Assembly (NCBI GenBank): GCA_937895345.1 | Contig: CALAWP010000074.1 | Location: 132,986-196,985 of the forward strand | Length of the DNA stretch: 64,000 bases | Reading direction: 5' to 3' | Source: an uncultured Paenibacillus sp. | Lineage (GTDB): Bacteria; Bacillota; Bacilli; Paenibacillales; Paenibacillaceae | Made by a program: the position numbers and the translations under genes | In this document: positions 33,893-42,938 of the stretch, piece after piece | Layout: every line of letters begins with the position of its first letter | Position numbering within the stretch: position 1 is the stretch's first letter | The notes under the pieces: generated by a model | Told to the model about the DNA's origin: nothing | Seen by the model: the letters and a program-made list of their open reading frames with translations, nothing else | Databases searched by the model: none

Positions 33893-36800
33893 ATGAAACG
33901 GAAAAAATGGCTGAGCGCCGTACTCGCCGCAAGTCTGACCGCGCAGCTGTTCGGCGCTTCGCTCTTCGGAGCGGAAAGCGCTTCGGCCGCTGCCGTGCCG
34001 ATCCATGGGGCCGGGTTGCCAGAAGGGTGGAGCGCGGCCAAAATGTACGGGTCGGAAGCAAACGATCCCGGAGCATCCGCCGTACAGTTCGCCAATCGCC
34101 AATTCGCCCTGTCCGCGGAAAAGGGCAAGGTCGATTCCGGCGGCGACAACGTCGTATACGCCTTCATGCCCGTCGCCGGAGACAAAGACTTTACGTTTAC
34201 GGCCCGCATCAGCGGCTTCGAGCGCAGTTCAAGCCAGTCCTGGGCGCTAATGATGCTGAAGGACGGTACCGAGTATGACTCCCCCATGGTTTCCGTCGGA
34301 CTCGACTTCAACGGCGGGAACGTGCGGGTTCGGGACTACCGGCGCTTGAACGGCGCCGGCGGCGGCAACACCGTGTTGACCGCCGAAGAGACGGCGAATC
34401 CGGTCTACGTGCGCATGCAGCGCGAAGGGGCTTCGCTCCGATTTACGTATTCCACGGACGGCGGCGCCACCTACAAATCCCGCACGAACTACAACGACAA
34501 CCTCAACGATCATTACACCTATTTGAACAAAGAAACGCTGCAGCTCGGATTTGCGGTTTCCACCGGCTCGGCCGTGTTTGACGAAGTCAGCTTTGTCGTT
34601 GACGGCGCAACCGTCTTTGATTCGAATGCGGTCCCGGTCGACAACAACCCGCCCGAGGCGCCGGCCGGCTTGACGGCCGCCGGCCGCAGCCATGCCGTCG
34701 AGCTGAGCTGGAATCCCGTTCCGAATGCCGCGTATTATCAGGTCAAAGGCGGAATGCAAGACGGCGGTCCGTACGACGTATGGCTGGATGCCGTCGCCGG
34801 CACTGCGGCAACGATCGACGGCTTGGAGAACGGCGTGCCGTATTATTTCGTCGTTGCCGCCGGCAACGCCAACGGGCTGAGCGCCGATTCGGCGCAAGCG
34901 ACGGCCGTGCCGGCCGGCCTGACCGTGCCGGGACCCTTTGAAATGGCCGGCTTCTCCGCCTACAACACCGGCGGGGGAATGCTTGAACCGGGGGACGCCG
35001 GCTACTTCCAGGTCTATGACGCCGCCGGCCTGCGCGCGGCGCTTGCCCCGAACTCGGGAGCCAAAGTCATTGAAATTATGAACGACCTGGATCTCGGATG
35101 GAACGAAATTCCGTCCGAAGCGCGCGCCGCGCCTTTTGCCAAACATAACGATCCGCTTCTTCATCCGGTGCTGCTGCAAACGGGCGTTACCAAAATTACG
35201 GTGGACAACGCGCACGGACTGACCATTTTCTCAAAAAACGGTTCCGCCATCCGTCATGCCTCCCTCGTCTTCCGCTTCAGCTCGAACATCATTATCCGCA
35301 ACCTGACGTTCGACGAGCTGTGGGAGTGGGACGAAGCGACGCTGGGCGATTACGACCGGAACGACTGGGATTATATTTCGCTCGAGAACGGCACCCGCAA
35401 AGTATGGATCGATCACTGCACCTTCGGCAAGGCGTACGACGGCGTCGTCGACGCCAAGGGCGGCAGCGGCGGCATTACCATTTCGTGGAGCACCTTTCTG
35501 GGGGACGACGCATCTCCGGGCAGCTGGGTATCTCGGCAAATCGAGGCGCTCGACCGGCTGCCGGCCAAATACCCGAAATACGGCCATTTGCTCCAGTCGG
35601 GGCTGACCAAAGAGGATATAATCGCCATAGTTGCCGGGCAGAAAAAAGGTCATCTGATCGGCGCTTCCGAATTTGCGTCCGACAACGGCGACCTGGAATT
35701 GACGCTCCATCATAATTACTACAAAGACATGATGGACCGCATCCCTCGCCTGCGCGCGGGCAATGCCCACGTCTACAATATTGTGGTCGACAATTCCGAT
35801 TCCCGCACGGCAAGCAAGCGCATAACGGACGAGATGGCGGCCGCCATCGCCGAGGCCGGCTTCCACTTCGGAGTGACGAGCAACGGAGCCATTTCGACGG
35901 AGGACGGCGCGTTGCTGATGGAGAACAGCGTCATGACCGATGTCGTGTTCCCGCTGCGCAACAATCAGAAGGATGCCGCTTTGTCTGCCTATACGGGAAA
36001 AATCAAAGCGGTAAATGTGCACTATTCAATGGATGAGCTGTCCTATACGGGAGACAGCGACACCGAAGGCAGCCCGCTCGCTCCGGTGCCCGCCCCCGCT
36101 GCCGCGTTCAGCTGGAACACGCCGGACGGGGAGCTTCCGTATCTATACGCTCCGGACGCGCTTGACGGCTTGGAAGACACGCTGATCGCCTATGCCGGCG
36201 CAGGCAAGCTGTATTGGGACAGCGGCAACTGGTTGCGGACGAGCGGCTACATCGGCGAAGCTCCGTACGGGACGGAGCCGGGTTTTGCGCCGACAATCGT
36301 TTCCGGTCTTCAGGCCTCGCCGGAAGACGGCGCCGTGTCGCTCCGCTGGGGCAAGGTCGCCGCAGCCGACAGCTATACGGTGTACCGGAGCGATGCGGCG
36401 GACGGTACCTATGAAGCTGTCGCGCATCATGTAGCGCATAACAACTATGTCGATGACGGATTGCCGAACGGGACGACCTATTATTACCGGGTGAGCGCGT
36501 CCAATGCGAACGGCGAAGGTCCGCGGTCGCCGGCCGTTGCAGCCGCTCCGCTGGCATTAGCCGCCCCTGCCGCTCCCGGCGGCTTGACCGCGACCAGCGC
36601 GAGTACGAAGATCATCCTTGACTGGAACGAAGCCGCGCACGCGGATTACTACATCGTTCAGCGCCGGACCGCCGGAACCGGCGAATATACGGTCATCGCG
36701 CCGCAAGTGTTCTCCTCCGGCTATGAGGACTTTACGGCCGGTGCGGATACCGAATACGAATACGCGGTCATCGCCGTCAACGGCGCCGGGCACAGTCCGG

Positions 36801-38791
36801 CGACGGCACCCGTCCGCGCGCGTCTCGTCGATCTGATCGACGTGTCGGAGCTGAAGCCGCTTCTTCACGATACGTTCGACAACGAAGCGACGGGCGGCCA
36901 TCCGCAGCATTATACGATCGCCGAGGATGCGGGAACGGTCGAAGTTGCCGAAGTGCCAAGCGCCGACAACAAAAGCTTGAAGTTGTTCGACGACCGGACG
37001 GGCGTCGTGCAAGCCGACCGCCGGTTTGAATCGCAATCGAAGATTGCCGCCGTGCAGTTTGACTTTATGCATGAAGCGAAAGCGAACTCCATTAAAGTGA
37101 TGCGGTTGGCTTCGTCGGCCGGCGAAGGCGCGACGGGCAACAGTTATGCGGCGGCGGCCATCGAAACGAACGGCGGCCATCTCGCCTATCGGACGAACAA
37201 TGGCTATACGCCGTTCCTGATGAACTACGAGGCCGGCGTCTGGTACACGATTACCGTCATAGCCCATTTGGAAAGCGGCAAAGCCGACGTTTACGTCGAC
37301 GGAATCGTCGCGCTGGAGCAAATCGGATTATTTAACGCCGTTGAAGATATCTCCATCGTTCAAACGTTTACGGCGAACAACAATTCGGCCAATGCCTACT
37401 ATCTGGACAATATTCGGGTGTACGGAGAGCCGGACGGCGGAACGGATCCGACGACACCGCCCGGTCCGGGACCGGTCGCACCGCCCGTCATACCGGGCAG
37501 CGCCGGACCTTCCGTGACCGTTAACGGAGACGGTGAAGCGATTGTTTCGCTCGTTCCTGCGGCCATTGTCGATTCGAGCGGCCTCAAGCGGCATATCGCC
37601 GAAGTGAATGCCGCGACGTTGTCGGACGCGATGAACAAGCTTTCGGACGAGACGCATCTCCTTACGCTGCGTCTAAACGACGCAACGGCCGTTGGTGAGA
37701 ACGATCGCATGTCGGATGTGGAAGTGCGCATTCCGGCGGCGGCGCTGCAGCAAGCGGCCAGCGGCCATGAGCGGCTGGAGCTGAGAGTCGAGGCGCCTTT
37801 CGGCAGCTATCGGTTTGCATTAGCCGCTCTGGATGTAACCGCATGGCTGGCGGAGCATGGACTGGCGGAGGCCGAATCGGCGACGGTTGCAATCTCGATG
37901 ACGCAGCTGTCCGGCGACGGCGCGGCGGCGATCGTCCGGGACGCGGAAGCGGCCGGGCTTGCGCTCCTCTCTCCGGCTGTCGACTTCAGCGTCACGCTGC
38001 GCCACGGCGCCAAAGAGCATCCGGTTTCCGAGCTGAACGGATATGCCATTCGGACGATTGCGCTGCCCGCTTCGTCCGGGACGACTATAGCGGGTGTCCT
38101 CTATGATCCGGATACCGGCACCTTCACGGGCGTGCCGACGCTGATCGCAGACGGTGCCGCCTCTTTGCGAAGAACCGGCAACAGCATCTATGCTATTGCC
38201 GCAGCCGACCGGTCATTTACAGACTTGAACGGACACTGGGCGCAAGAGGACGTCGAGCGCATGGCCTCCATGCTGTTCGTCCAAGGGATTGGCGACGGCC
38301 GGTTCGATCCCGATTCGTCCATTACCCGGGCGCAATTTGCGGCGTTGCTGACCCGCGTCCTCGGACTGGCGGCGGCAAGCGGCCCGTCCTTCCCGGACGT
38401 ATCCGAGAGCGACTGGTTTGCCGGTGAAGTGGCCGCCGCCGCCCGGCACGGGCTGATTGCCGGCTATGAAGACGGTACCTTCCGCCCTCACGAACGCATC
38501 ACGCGCGAGCAAATGGCCGTTATGCTTGCAAGAGCCTTGAAGCTTGCAGCCGTGTTGGGCAGCACGGCTTCACCTGGTGGCTTGCCGGACGAATCGGCAG
38601 CCGCTGTACTTGACGGCTTCGCGGACGGCGCCAGCGTCCGGGATTGGGCTGCGCCCGCCTTCGCCGCCGCCGTGGATGCCGGATTGATCCAAGGAACGCC
38701 TTCCGGCGCCTTGGCGCCGCAGCGGCAAGCTACGCGGGCGGAAGCGGCCGTCACGCTCCTTCGGTTCCTTCAGCACGTAAAATTTATATAG
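33893..38791 (+). CDS. SLH-anchored multidomain PL1 pectate lyase
   Basis: Cleaves pectate by beta-elimination at the cell surface. 1,632 residues: signal peptide (1-33), a CBM/LamG-like module (about 45-245), an FN3 repeat (about 254-340), and a PL1 parallel beta-helix (about 345-790). The beta-helix carries WIDHCTFGKAYDGVVDAKGG from W505 and HHNYYKDMMDRIPRLR from H606, with the catalytic R-x-P-x-x-R at 616-621. Two further FN3 repeats (about 800-980), a second LamG-like module (about 1000-1180), an unknown beta domain and three SLH repeats (1442-1632; the third is divergent) follow. The SLH repeats attach the enzyme to pyruvylated wall polymer. ATG 33893 has GGAGGTG 11 bases upstream. Confidence 0.93.
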   Translation: MKRKKWLSAVLAASLTAQLFGASLFGAESASAAAVPIHGAGLPEGWSAAKMYGSEANDPGASAVQFANRQFALSAEKGKVDSGGDNVVYAFMPVAGDKDFTFTARISGFERSSSQSWALMMLKDGTEYDSPMVSVGLDFNGGNVRVRDYRRLNGAGGGNTVLTAEETANPVYVRMQREGASLRFTYSTDGGATYKSRTNYNDNLNDHYTYLNKETLQLGFAVSTGSAVFDEVSFVVDGATVFDSNAVPVDNNPPEAPAGLTAAGRSHAVELSWNPVPNAAYYQVKGGMQDGGPYDVWLDAVAGTAATIDGLENGVPYYFVVAAGNANGLSADSAQATAVPAGLTVPGPFEMAGFSAYNTGGGMLEPGDAGYFQVYDAAGLRAALAPNSGAKVIEIMNDLDLGWNEIPSEARAAPFAKHNDPLLHPVLLQTGVTKITVDNAHGLTIFSKNGSAIRHASLVFRFSSNIIIRNLTFDELWEWDEATLGDYDRNDWDYISLENGTRKVWIDHCTFGKAYDGVVDAKGGSGGITISWSTFLGDDASPGSWVSRQIEALDRLPAKYPKYGHLLQSGLTKEDIIAIVAGQKKGHLIGASEFASDNGDLELTLHHNYYKDMMDRIPRLRAGNAHVYNIVVDNSDSRTASKRITDEMAAAIAEAGFHFGVTSNGAISTEDGALLMENSVMTDVVFPLRNNQKDAALSAYTGKIKAVNVHYSMDELSYTGDSDTEGSPLAPVPAPAAAFSWNTPDGELPYLYAPDALDGLEDTLIAYAGAGKLYWDSGNWLRTSGYIGEAPYGTEPGFAPTIVSGLQASPEDGAVSLRWGKVAAADSYTVYRSDAADGTYEAVAHHVAHNNYVDDGLPNGTTYYYRVSASNANGEGPRSPAVAAAPLALAAPAAPGGLTATSASTKIILDWNEAAHADYYIVQRRTAGTGEYTVIAPQVFSSGYEDFTAGADTEYEYAVIAVNGAGHSPATAPVRARLVDLIDVSELKPLLHDTFDNEATGGHPQHYTIAEDAGTVEVAEVPSADNKSLKLFDDRTGVVQADRRFESQSKIAAVQFDFMHEAKANSIKVMRLASSAGEGATGNSYAAAAIETNGGHLAYRTNNGYTPFLMNYEAGVWYTITVIAHLESGKADVYVDGIVALEQIGLFNAVEDISIVQTFTANNNSANAYYLDNIRVYGEPDGGTDPTTPPGPGPVAPPVIPGSAGPSVTVNGDGEAIVSLVPAAIVDSSGLKRHIAEVNAATLSDAMNKLSDETHLLTLRLNDATAVGENDRMSDVEVRIPAAALQQAASGHERLELRVEAPFGSYRFALAALDVTAWLAEHGLAEAESATVAISMTQLSGDGAAAIVRDAEAAGLALLSPAVDFSVTLRHGAKEHPVSELNGYAIRTIALPASSGTTIAGVLYDPDTGTFTGVPTLIADGAASLRRTGNSIYAIAAADRSFTDLNGHWAQEDVERMASMLFVQGIGDGRFDPDSSITRAQFAALLTRVLGLAAASGPSFPDVSESDWFAGEVAAAARHGLIAGYEDGTFRPHERITREQMAVMLARALKLAAVLGSTASPGGLPDESAAAVLDGFADGASVRDWAAPAFAAAVDAGLIQGTPSGALAPQRQATRAEAAVTLLRFLQHVKFI

Positions 38792-38806
38792 GGTGAATAA
38801 GTGCAA

Positions 38807-38840
38807 TCAGGGTGTCCCGTGAGCGACCGGGGCACCCTGA
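38807..38840 (+). terminator. Terminator of SLH pectate lyase
   Basis: TCAGGGTGTCCC pairs with GGGGCACCCTGA (one G-T pair) and is followed by TTTTATTG. Confidence 0.88.
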
Positions 38841-38968
38841 TTTTATTGACAGTAACGTGTTGAATCCTTGCAAAAAACTCGCGTTTCTCATGGGCACATT
38901 ATATTCCTGCTACGCAGGCGCGTCATCCGCTTATCAACCAGCCGAGCTTCTGCGATATCGCGTATGGG

Positions 38969-40975
38969 TTAGAAGCCCGTCTTCGGTATTTCAACCGGAC
39001 GTTCGCTTGCCGGAGCCAGCTCTCCCGCCCGAACGCGGTACATCCGGCTGTGCGCTTCGCGCATCGCCTCCGTAAACAGATGATACGGACGCTGACACAC
39101 GTCCACGGCGCCGATCTGGTAGTTTTCCCCGTCAAAGCGGCCCAACACCGGCTGATCGTTCAGCTGGAAATAATGAACGCCGATCAACTCGGGAACGGCG
39201 GCGGCATTTTCGACAAAATACCGGTATGCCTTGCCTCGATCCTCCTGCGTCGCCAGCGCTCGAATGCCGTAGGCCGGCATCCCCGCATCGGCCGCTCCAA
39301 AATGAAACTCTCCGATCATCAGCGGCATGCTCAACTTATCGCTTATGCGCCGGATCATCTCGCTCGGCGGCTCCATCTGGTAGCAATTGATCGAGAAGAC
39401 GTCGAACGCCTCGCAGCCCTCCAGGACGTCTTCGCTGCCGACCCAGGCGTAGCGCATGCCCAGATTCAAATGATTCGGAGCCGCCTTCTTGCAATACTTC
39501 GCTGGAATTTCCACATAACGCCGAATCATCAGCCGGTTGAAGGCGGTAAAATCGGCCTTCCGGCCGGGCTGCTCCATGATTCTCTGGTCATCGAGCCAGC
39601 CGGAATCGCCAATAATATCGCTAAAATCTATAAATTCGCCGTCCCACGCCTCGTTCAAACGGTCAATCGAGCCGTATCGGTCACGCAGCCATTCCGCCAA
39701 TTGCGCCTTGCTTGCGAACAGTCTCGGGGAGCGCAGCATTTGCTCCGTCAGATCGAGGCCGTCCACGAACGCCCAATGCGGCTCATTGCGCATAAAGTAT
39801 CCGATCAGCCGGCGATCCTCCCGAAGGGGCAGCAGCTGCTCCGCAAACGCTTGGGCATTGCGGTCGTATTCCTCGCTGAACACGTCGGGGAAATCGCGAA
39901 ACAACTTGCCGGCGGTTTCCGGAAAATCGGTCATCGGATAGACATACGGCAGTTCCGAATAGCGGATAAACTTCGGATGCGACCAATTGCCGATCGTATT
40001 AATCCCCCAATGTTTCATGCGCCGTTCGGTCAGCTCCATCCATCGCTCGCGCCAGTCGCCGCCGAAAGCACGGATCAGATTCGCTATGCCGAAGCTGTAG
40101 CCCCCGCGCTGCCACGCTTCGCGGAACTCCTCGCCGGGCTCGAACGGCTGCGGCAGCAGATGCTCCATCCCGTCCAGTCTGGCTGCTTCTGCGGGATGTA
40201 TACAGTCCATTCCCGCGCTGAACAGCGCATAACCGTCGGGATCAACGAACCACCAGCGCTCGCCGTCATGCACCGTGCGGAAATAGCCGCTCGCCTCGAA
40301 GCGAAGCGCCTTCCAGCCGCCATAGCGGCCGTACTCCGCCGTCGGCGCCGCTTGTCCGCGCAGCTGCTGCAACTCGTCGTTCAGCTCCCGCACGAGAGCC
40401 GCCGCGCCTTCCGTCTTGCCGTTCCACTCCTTGCCCGAAAGCTGCCCCAGCTCGTCGATATACGGCCTTGCAGTGTACCGGAATGGAGGCGGCTCCTGTT
40501 GTAACGACAATTGCGAGACAACGAGGCTCCTGGGCACAACCGAAGGGATAGTCGCGATCATCAGCTCCTTAATCCGTCTGCGGTCGACAAAGGCGTCCCC
40601 TCGCAACACCGACTGCAGCACGCCCGGGAAACGATCAAGGAACAGCTTCTCCCCGCCCAGCGCCGCAAGCGGCAGACACAGCGTTGTCTCGACTCGCGGC
40701 AGAACGCCGTAGTGCACCGTCACCACGCGGCCCGTATCGTCCGTGAAGGAAAACAGCACCACCAGCACATCGTGGCATTCATGATAGATATCTGCAACCA
40801 CATAACGGTATTCGCTCCATACATTCGCTGGCAGCAAGGCAGCGTCCAGGCGCGCGCCTCCGCCGTCGGGCGGCGCATTGAGACGAATTCCCTCATCGCC
40901 CCAAGGCGTCAGCCTGGCATCCGCCACCCCGCGGAAAGCGGGAAGCGGCAGCTTGAACCGTTCCATACGCATCAT
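38969..40975 (-). CDS. Clan GH-A glycoside hydrolase (agarase/GH42-like)
   Basis: 668 residues without a signal peptide. A beta-rich N-terminal domain (1-230) precedes a TIM barrel with GYALFSAGMDC, HWGINTIGNWSHP, the acid/base glutamate in YFMRNEPHWAF and the nucleophile glutamate in PLMIGEFHFGA. This layout is shared by beta-agarase-like and GH42/GH50-related enzymes; the family cannot be fixed by eye. It is the last gene of an operon with two sugar ABC permeases, so it most likely processes an imported oligosaccharide in the cytoplasm. GGGGGA precedes ATG 40975 and the adjacent ATG at 40972; either could be the start. Confidence 0.82.
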   Translation of the reverse strand: MMRMERFKLPLPAFRGVADARLTPWGDEGIRLNAPPDGGGARLDAALLPANVWSEYRYVVADIYHECHDVLVVLFSFTDDTGRVVTVHYGVLPRVETTLCLPLAALGGEKLFLDRFPGVLQSVLRGDAFVDRRRIKELMIATIPSVVPRSLVVSQLSLQQEPPPFRYTARPYIDELGQLSGKEWNGKTEGAAALVRELNDELQQLRGQAAPTAEYGRYGGWKALRFEASGYFRTVHDGERWWFVDPDGYALFSAGMDCIHPAEAARLDGMEHLLPQPFEPGEEFREAWQRGGYSFGIANLIRAFGGDWRERWMELTERRMKHWGINTIGNWSHPKFIRYSELPYVYPMTDFPETAGKLFRDFPDVFSEEYDRNAQAFAEQLLPLREDRRLIGYFMRNEPHWAFVDGLDLTEQMLRSPRLFASKAQLAEWLRDRYGSIDRLNEAWDGEFIDFSDIIGDSGWLDDQRIMEQPGRKADFTAFNRLMIRRYVEIPAKYCKKAAPNHLNLGMRYAWVGSEDVLEGCEAFDVFSINCYQMEPPSEMIRRISDKLSMPLMIGEFHFGAADAGMPAYGIRALATQEDRGKAYRYFVENAAAVPELIGVHYFQLNDQPVLGRFDGENYQIGAVDVCQRPYHLFTEAMREAHSRMYRVRAGELAPASERPVEIPKTGF

Positions 40976-40983
40976 ATCCCCCT

Positions 40984-41862
40984 TTATTCTTTGACTGCGC
41001 CAAGCACGATGCCTTTGACGAAATATTTTTGCAGGAACGGGTAAATGATCAGCACAGGCAAAGCGCCAATAAAAATTTGAGCAGACTTGACGGTGCGCTG
41101 CGACAAGTTTTCCATATCTTGAGGATTGATGCTCATCTTGCTGAAGTCCTGCTGCACCACAACCGTCTGAAGGAAGGTCGCCAGCGGATATTTGCTTGTA
41201 TCCATCATATAGATCAGCCCGTCAAACCAGGAATTCCAATGTCCGACCAGCGTAAACAGCGTAATCGTGGCCAGCGCCGGCATCGATACCGGCAGATGGA
41301 TGCTGAACATGGTCCGGAACAGTCCGGCCCCGTCAATAACAGCCGCCTCCTCCAGTTCTGCCGGAATTGTGCGGAAAAAGTTGAGCAGCAGAATCATGTT
41401 GTAAACGCTTAACGCCATAGGCAGCACCAGCGCCCAAATCGTATTGATCAGCTGCAGGTTCGTAATGAGTATATAGCCCGGAACCAATCCTCCGGAGAAC
41501 AGCATCGTAAACACGAAGAACCACATGTAGACATTGCGAGATTTGAAGGCGGTGTTGCGCCTCGACAACGCATAACCGGCAAACACGATAACCGTCATGC
41601 CTATCGCTGTCCCAAGCACAGTCCGATAGATCGAATACAGCAGCGCCTTGATAAAGGCGGGATTGTCAATCGTTTTGGCATAGGACTCCAGCGTAAAGTC
41701 CACCGGCCACAAATTGACGATGTTTGCCGTAGCTGCCGCTTTGCCGCTGAACGACACCGCAAGGACGTGAACAAGCGGCAGGATGCACAGCAAGGACACG
41801 ACGATTAGCAGTAAATGATTGAAAATATTGAAAACTCGATAGCCGACCGTTTTGTGATACAC
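40984..41862 (-). CDS. Carbohydrate ABC transporter permease (LplC/YtcP type)
   Basis: 292 residues and six membrane spans. The cytoplasmic EAA loop reads ELEEAAVIDGAGLFRTMFSI, which docks the ATPase. This is the second permease of an oligosaccharide importer of the LplABC/YteP-YtcP type that uses a shared MsmX-like ATPase; no ATPase gene lies here. The start is GTG 41862 with GGAGGG seven bases upstream; the longer frame to 41904 overlaps the ribosome binding site. It lies 19 bases after the first permease and 8 before the glycosidase gene. Confidence 0.9.
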   Translation of the reverse strand: MYHKTVGYRVFNIFNHLLLIVVSLLCILPLVHVLAVSFSGKAAATANIVNLWPVDFTLESYAKTIDNPAFIKALLYSIYRTVLGTAIGMTVIVFAGYALSRRNTAFKSRNVYMWFFVFTMLFSGGLVPGYILITNLQLINTIWALVLPMALSVYNMILLLNFFRTIPAELEEAAVIDGAGLFRTMFSIHLPVSMPALATITLFTLVGHWNSWFDGLIYMMDTSKYPLATFLQTVVVQQDFSKMSINPQDMENLSQRTVKSAQIFIGALPVLIIYPFLQKYFVKGIVLGAVKE

Positions 41863-41881
41863 AGGCACTCCCTCCTTCTGT

Positions 41882-42790
41882 CTAGAAAATCCGATAGTTG
41901 CCAAATCTGTACGCCAACCGGTACGCCGCGATAATTAGCACAAAGCTGATAACCGACTTGAACATGCCGACCGCCGTCGCGAAGCTGAAGTCGCCCTTCA
42001 CCATGGCGGCGCGGTACACGAACGTATCGATGACGTCGCCCTTGTGGTATACAAGCGGATTGTAAAGGTTGAAGATTTGATCGAAGCCCGCATTCAGCAC
42101 GTTGCCAAGCTGCAGTGTCGCCACCACGACGATAATGGGCAGCATGGCCGGCAGCGTCACATGAATCGTTTGCTTCAGCCGGGTTGCCCCGTCCACCTCG
42201 GCCGCCTCGTACAAGGCCGGGTTGACGCCGGCGATCGACGCGAGGTACACAATCATCGCAAATCCAAACTCTTTCCAAATATCGCTTACGACCAGCACGA
42301 ACCGAAACCAGTCGCCGTCGCCGAGAAAGAAAATCGGCTGCAGCCCGAACCAGTCCTCCAGCATCCGGTTGACGATCCCGCCTTTGACGGACAACAGATC
42401 GATCAAGATCCCGCCGAGAATAACCCAGGACAGGAAATGAGGCAGATAGACAAGCGTCTGTATGCTTCGTTTGATGCCCTGCTTGCGCACCTCGTTGAGC
42501 AGCAGCGCCGTCACGATTGGCACGACAAGGCCGCAGACAATTTTCAGCACCGAAATAATAAGCGTATTCCAGATCACCTGCACCGACTCGTCAAACATAA
42601 ACAAGGAATGGAAGTGCTTCAGCCCCACCCATTGGGAATTCATGAAGCCGAGCCAGGGCTTGTAGTCCTGAAACGCCATCACAAGCCCCGCAATCGGAAC
42701 ATAGTGGAACACGATGGCGATCAGCGTAGCCGGCAATATCAGCAAGTGCAGCGGCCATGTTCTGGCAATCCCTTTGCGCCAGCTCTTCAT
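41882..42790 (-). CDS. Carbohydrate ABC transporter permease (LplB/YteP type)
   Basis: 302 residues with six membrane spans, beginning HLLILPATLIAIVFHYVPI and containing the EAA motif YEAAEVDGATRLKQTIHV. It is the first gene of the permease-permease-glycosidase operon. ATG 42790 is preceded by GGAGAGGGG; the upstream extension to 42829 is unlikely. It is transcribed divergently from the YesM/YesN-like regulators, which probably control it. The matching solute-binding lipoprotein gene is about 8 kb away at 50980-52662, so the import system is split. Confidence 0.9.
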   Translation of the reverse strand: MKSWRKGIARTWPLHLLILPATLIAIVFHYVPIAGLVMAFQDYKPWLGFMNSQWVGLKHFHSLFMFDESVQVIWNTLIISVLKIVCGLVVPIVTALLLNEVRKQGIKRSIQTLVYLPHFLSWVILGGILIDLLSVKGGIVNRMLEDWFGLQPIFFLGDGDWFRFVLVVSDIWKEFGFAMIVYLASIAGVNPALYEAAEVDGATRLKQTIHVTLPAMLPIIVVVATLQLGNVLNAGFDQIFNLYNPLVYHKGDVIDTFVYRAAMVKGDFSFATAVGMFKSVISFVLIIAAYRLAYRFGNYRIF

Positions 42791-42938
42791 AAGAATTTCC
42801 CCTCTCCGAAATTGCATTTCTATCCGCATCTGCTACTATTATAGCAACGGGCTTCAGGGGTACCTATGCTAATCTCTTAACATCTATAACCCTGCCCATA
42901 ACCTAATCTGCTGCCACTACCAACAGGCGGTGATCGAC

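Noticed and set aside
33615..33896. 93-codon frame upstream of the SLH lyase
   Set aside because: It overlaps the promoter, CRE site and ribosome binding site of the lyase gene and has no coding-like composition.
39050..40504. 484-codon frame opposite the GH-A glycosidase
   Set aside because: The opposite strand carries intact catalytic motifs; this frame has none.
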